Source of the DNA: Lentisphaeria bacterium UBA1776
Lineage (GTDB): Bacteria; Verrucomicrobiota; Lentisphaeria; Victivallales; Victivallaceae
Direction of reading: 5' to 3'
Length of the DNA stretch: 24,444 bases
NCBI GenBank assembly: GCA_002314605.1
Contig: DCGO01000075.1
Location: 54,806 to 79,249, forward strand
This document shows positions 23,236 through 24,444 of the stretch, one piece after another. The translations under genes and the position numbers were made by a program. Position 1 is the stretch's first letter. Every line of letters begins with the position of its first letter. The notes below the pieces were generated by a model. It was given only the letters and a program-made list of their open reading frames with translations, ran no database searches and was not told the DNA's origin.

Positions 23236-24255
23236 TTATCCTTTGGAATGATCTTTCATGATAAAGGGGATCCGGATCTCTGTGACGGCGGGATCTCCGT
23301 TCAGAATTTCCAGCATCCGTTTGGCCGAAATGGAGAGCATGGAAGCGTTGTCCTCATAAAAAGATACATCCGCCGGAGTTCCGGGAGTGAAATACGGCAC
23401 GAATTCCGCCACCATCATGCCGGAACGGTACTGTTTGAAAAAGGGTGCGGCACTGTGCAGTGTGATCACTGCATCCGGAAAATCCGGATACCAGGTTTTC
23501 ATGACGTCATTGACCATGACTTCGTGATAGTGTTCCCGGTACTTCTGATAGAAATGAATGTGATCATAAATGCAGAAGAATTTTTCCTCAAACCCGGTCC
23601 CGAGTTCTCTGGTGAAGACGCTTCGGATGTCCTCCAGGTAATTCTGAAAATCTCTGGTCCTCTGATAACCGAAGAAGGCGATCCGGCTGCAGTTTTTTGC
23701 TTTCATTACCCGGATGGCCCGGGTATAGGCTTCCACATGATCCATGCCGACATGGTTGAATTCCGGAAAATTGCCATTGACGGTGCAGATCGCCGGAATT
23801 TTTGCTTCCAGCAGCGCATCTGCAATATTTCTGGAAATGCTTCCGGACAGCGAGAAGCAGTCCACCGGAAGTCCGAGCAGCAGTTTCGGGTCGCTGTTGA
23901 ACAGCGTGGAATTGCAGGCGATATTCATGGCGCGGTATCCGGTGGATGCCAGATCGTAGTTCAAGTCGTCAAAGAGTTTTTCAACCGTCTCCCCCTTGTA
24001 GGAAAATCCCACAAACCCGAGGACATGAAATTTCTCACGGGTGGTGTGTGGCTGGACCACATAGGTCCCGTCGTGGGGAATGATCCGCAGTTTGTTCTGG
24101 TCCGCCAGAAACCGGATGGCTTTGCGGAGCGTGACATGATTGACCTGAAGTTCTTCCGCAAGTTTATACAATCCGGGCAGACGGTCGCATATCCTGCGGC
24201 TGCAGATATATTTTTCCAGCGTTCTGCTCAGCGCAATGTATTTCTTTTCAACCAT
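23236..24255 (-). CDS. GntR-type transcriptional regulator with LacI-like sugar-binding domain
   Basis: A 339-residue one-component regulator. A winged helix occupies about residues 1-70: YIALSRTLEKYI, then RLPGLYKLAEELQVNHVTLRKAIRFL and a wing ending IPHDGTYVV. A periplasmic-binding-like domain follows from about 78 (KFHVLGFVGFSYKGETVEKLFDDL, FSLSGSISRNIADALLEAKIPAIC, HVGMDHVEAYTRAIRVMKAKNCSRIAFFG). I used ATG 24255 with AGGGAGT upstream; the open frame to 24384 runs through the promoter. It probably controls the operon 24255-17384 in response to a sugar. A 9-bp inverted repeat within its promoter suggests autoregulation. Confidence 0.85.
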   Translation of the reverse strand: MVEKKYIALSRTLEKYICSRRICDRLPGLYKLAEELQVNHVTLRKAIRFLADQNKLRIIPHDGTYVVQPHTTREKFHVLGFVGFSYKGETVEKLFDDLNYDLASTGYRAMNIACNSTLFNSDPKLLLGLPVDCFSLSGSISRNIADALLEAKIPAICTVNGNFPEFNHVGMDHVEAYTRAIRVMKAKNCSRIAFFGYQRTRDFQNYLEDIRSVFTRELGTGFEEKFFCIYDHIHFYQKYREHYHEVMVNDVMKTWYPDFPDAVITLHSAAPFFKQYRSGMMVAEFVPYFTPGTPADVSFYEDNASMLSISAKRMLEILNGDPAVTEIRIPFIMKDHSKG

Positions 24256-24272
24256 TTTCGACTCCCTGAAAA

Positions 24273-24305
24273 ACGAATATACAAGCTGTGCTATATTCGT
24301 GTCAA
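24273..24305 (-). promoter_or_regulatory. Promoter with palindromic operator for the 24255-17384 operon
   Basis: ACGAATATA (24273-24281) and TATATTCGT (24292-24300) form a perfect 9-bp inverted repeat with a 10-bp spacer. On the minus strand TTGACA (24300-24305) and TATATT (24276-24281) are 18 nt apart, so the repeat covers the -10 and reaches the -35. Binding there would block transcription. The regulator encoded just downstream is the natural candidate. Confidence 0.7.
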
Positions 24306-24401
24306 GGGGGCATTCTGAAAAAAGTTCGAAAAAAATCCGGGGAAAAAAGATCCGGAGCACGAAAGTTGCTTGAAACAGGAACAAGGCAGAGATATATTAA
24401 T

Positions 24402-24444
24402 GGGCACCTCTAAAAATTTATTCCGGCGGCTTGCGGCCACTGGG
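24402..24444. repeat. Right copy of the 43-bp inverted repeat
   Basis: It begins GGGCACCTCTAAAAATTT and runs to the last base of the window. It is the reverse complement of 49-91 with three mismatches. The GGG tip faces into the window, and the element body would extend to the right, beyond the sequence available. This placement is what a contig broken at a repeated insertion sequence would look like; that reading is inference. Confidence 0.8.

Noticed and set aside
24256..24384. Possible N-terminal extension of the second regulator up to 24384
   Set aside because: It would run through the promoter and operator palindrome. ATG 24255 has a ribosome-binding site and fits the winged-helix start.

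Overview
The window looks like a chromosomal piece of a Lentisphaerota bacterium (Victivallis-like, probably gut-associated). This is inferred from the high G+C, two pseudopilins with the FTLIELLVVIAIIAILA start, many unusual carbohydrate-active enzymes, and GntR-type regulators each heading a glycan-degradation operon. No rRNA, tRNA, CRISPR array, transporter, SusC/SusD pair or complete transposase was seen. Both ends carry one copy of an inverted 43-bp repeat (40/43 identical). Its insertion-sequence-like tips point into the window, so the region may lie between two copies of a mobile element or be a contig broken at such copies.

Layout. (A) 124-6351, minus strand: a GntR/LacI-like regulator (5188-6288) followed 34 nt later by a GH4 NAD-dependent glycosidase, then a second transcription unit with a TIM-barrel glycoside hydrolase and a neutral-ceramidase-like zinc hydrolase. 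The second unit has its own promoter, whose -10 lies inside the palindrome GGTATAATATACC, and ends at a clear intrinsic terminator. (B) 6455-6942: a frameshifted remnant of a parallel beta-helix protein, closed by an intrinsic terminator. (C) 6984-17293, plus strand: a GntR DNA-binding domain fused to a GH38 alpha-mannosidase, a secreted SGNH hydrolase whose sequence blocks are circularly permuted, a pseudopilin, an FAD oxidoreductase and a large secreted protein with a degenerate PHP domain. A TbADH/CbADH-type NADP-dependent alcohol dehydrogenase follows on its own near-consensus promoter. (D) 17384-24305, minus strand: a GntR/LacI-like regulator with a palindromic operator inside its promoter, a secreted LamG-GH42 glycosidase, a second pseudopilin and a cytoplasmic GH42-like glycosidase.

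Operons C and D have the same plan: regulator, then secreted hydrolase, then a pseudopilin that starts about 55 nt downstream and whose stop overlaps the start of the next enzyme gene. The two pseudopilins share a 28-residue leader and DNA-level similarity at their 5' ends, while their bodies differ. I infer a glycan-utilisation system in which each operon carries its own pseudopilin. The regulator-alpha-mannosidase fusion and the permuted SGNH hydrolase are the most unusual single proteins. All functions are read from motifs by eye; no database search was run.
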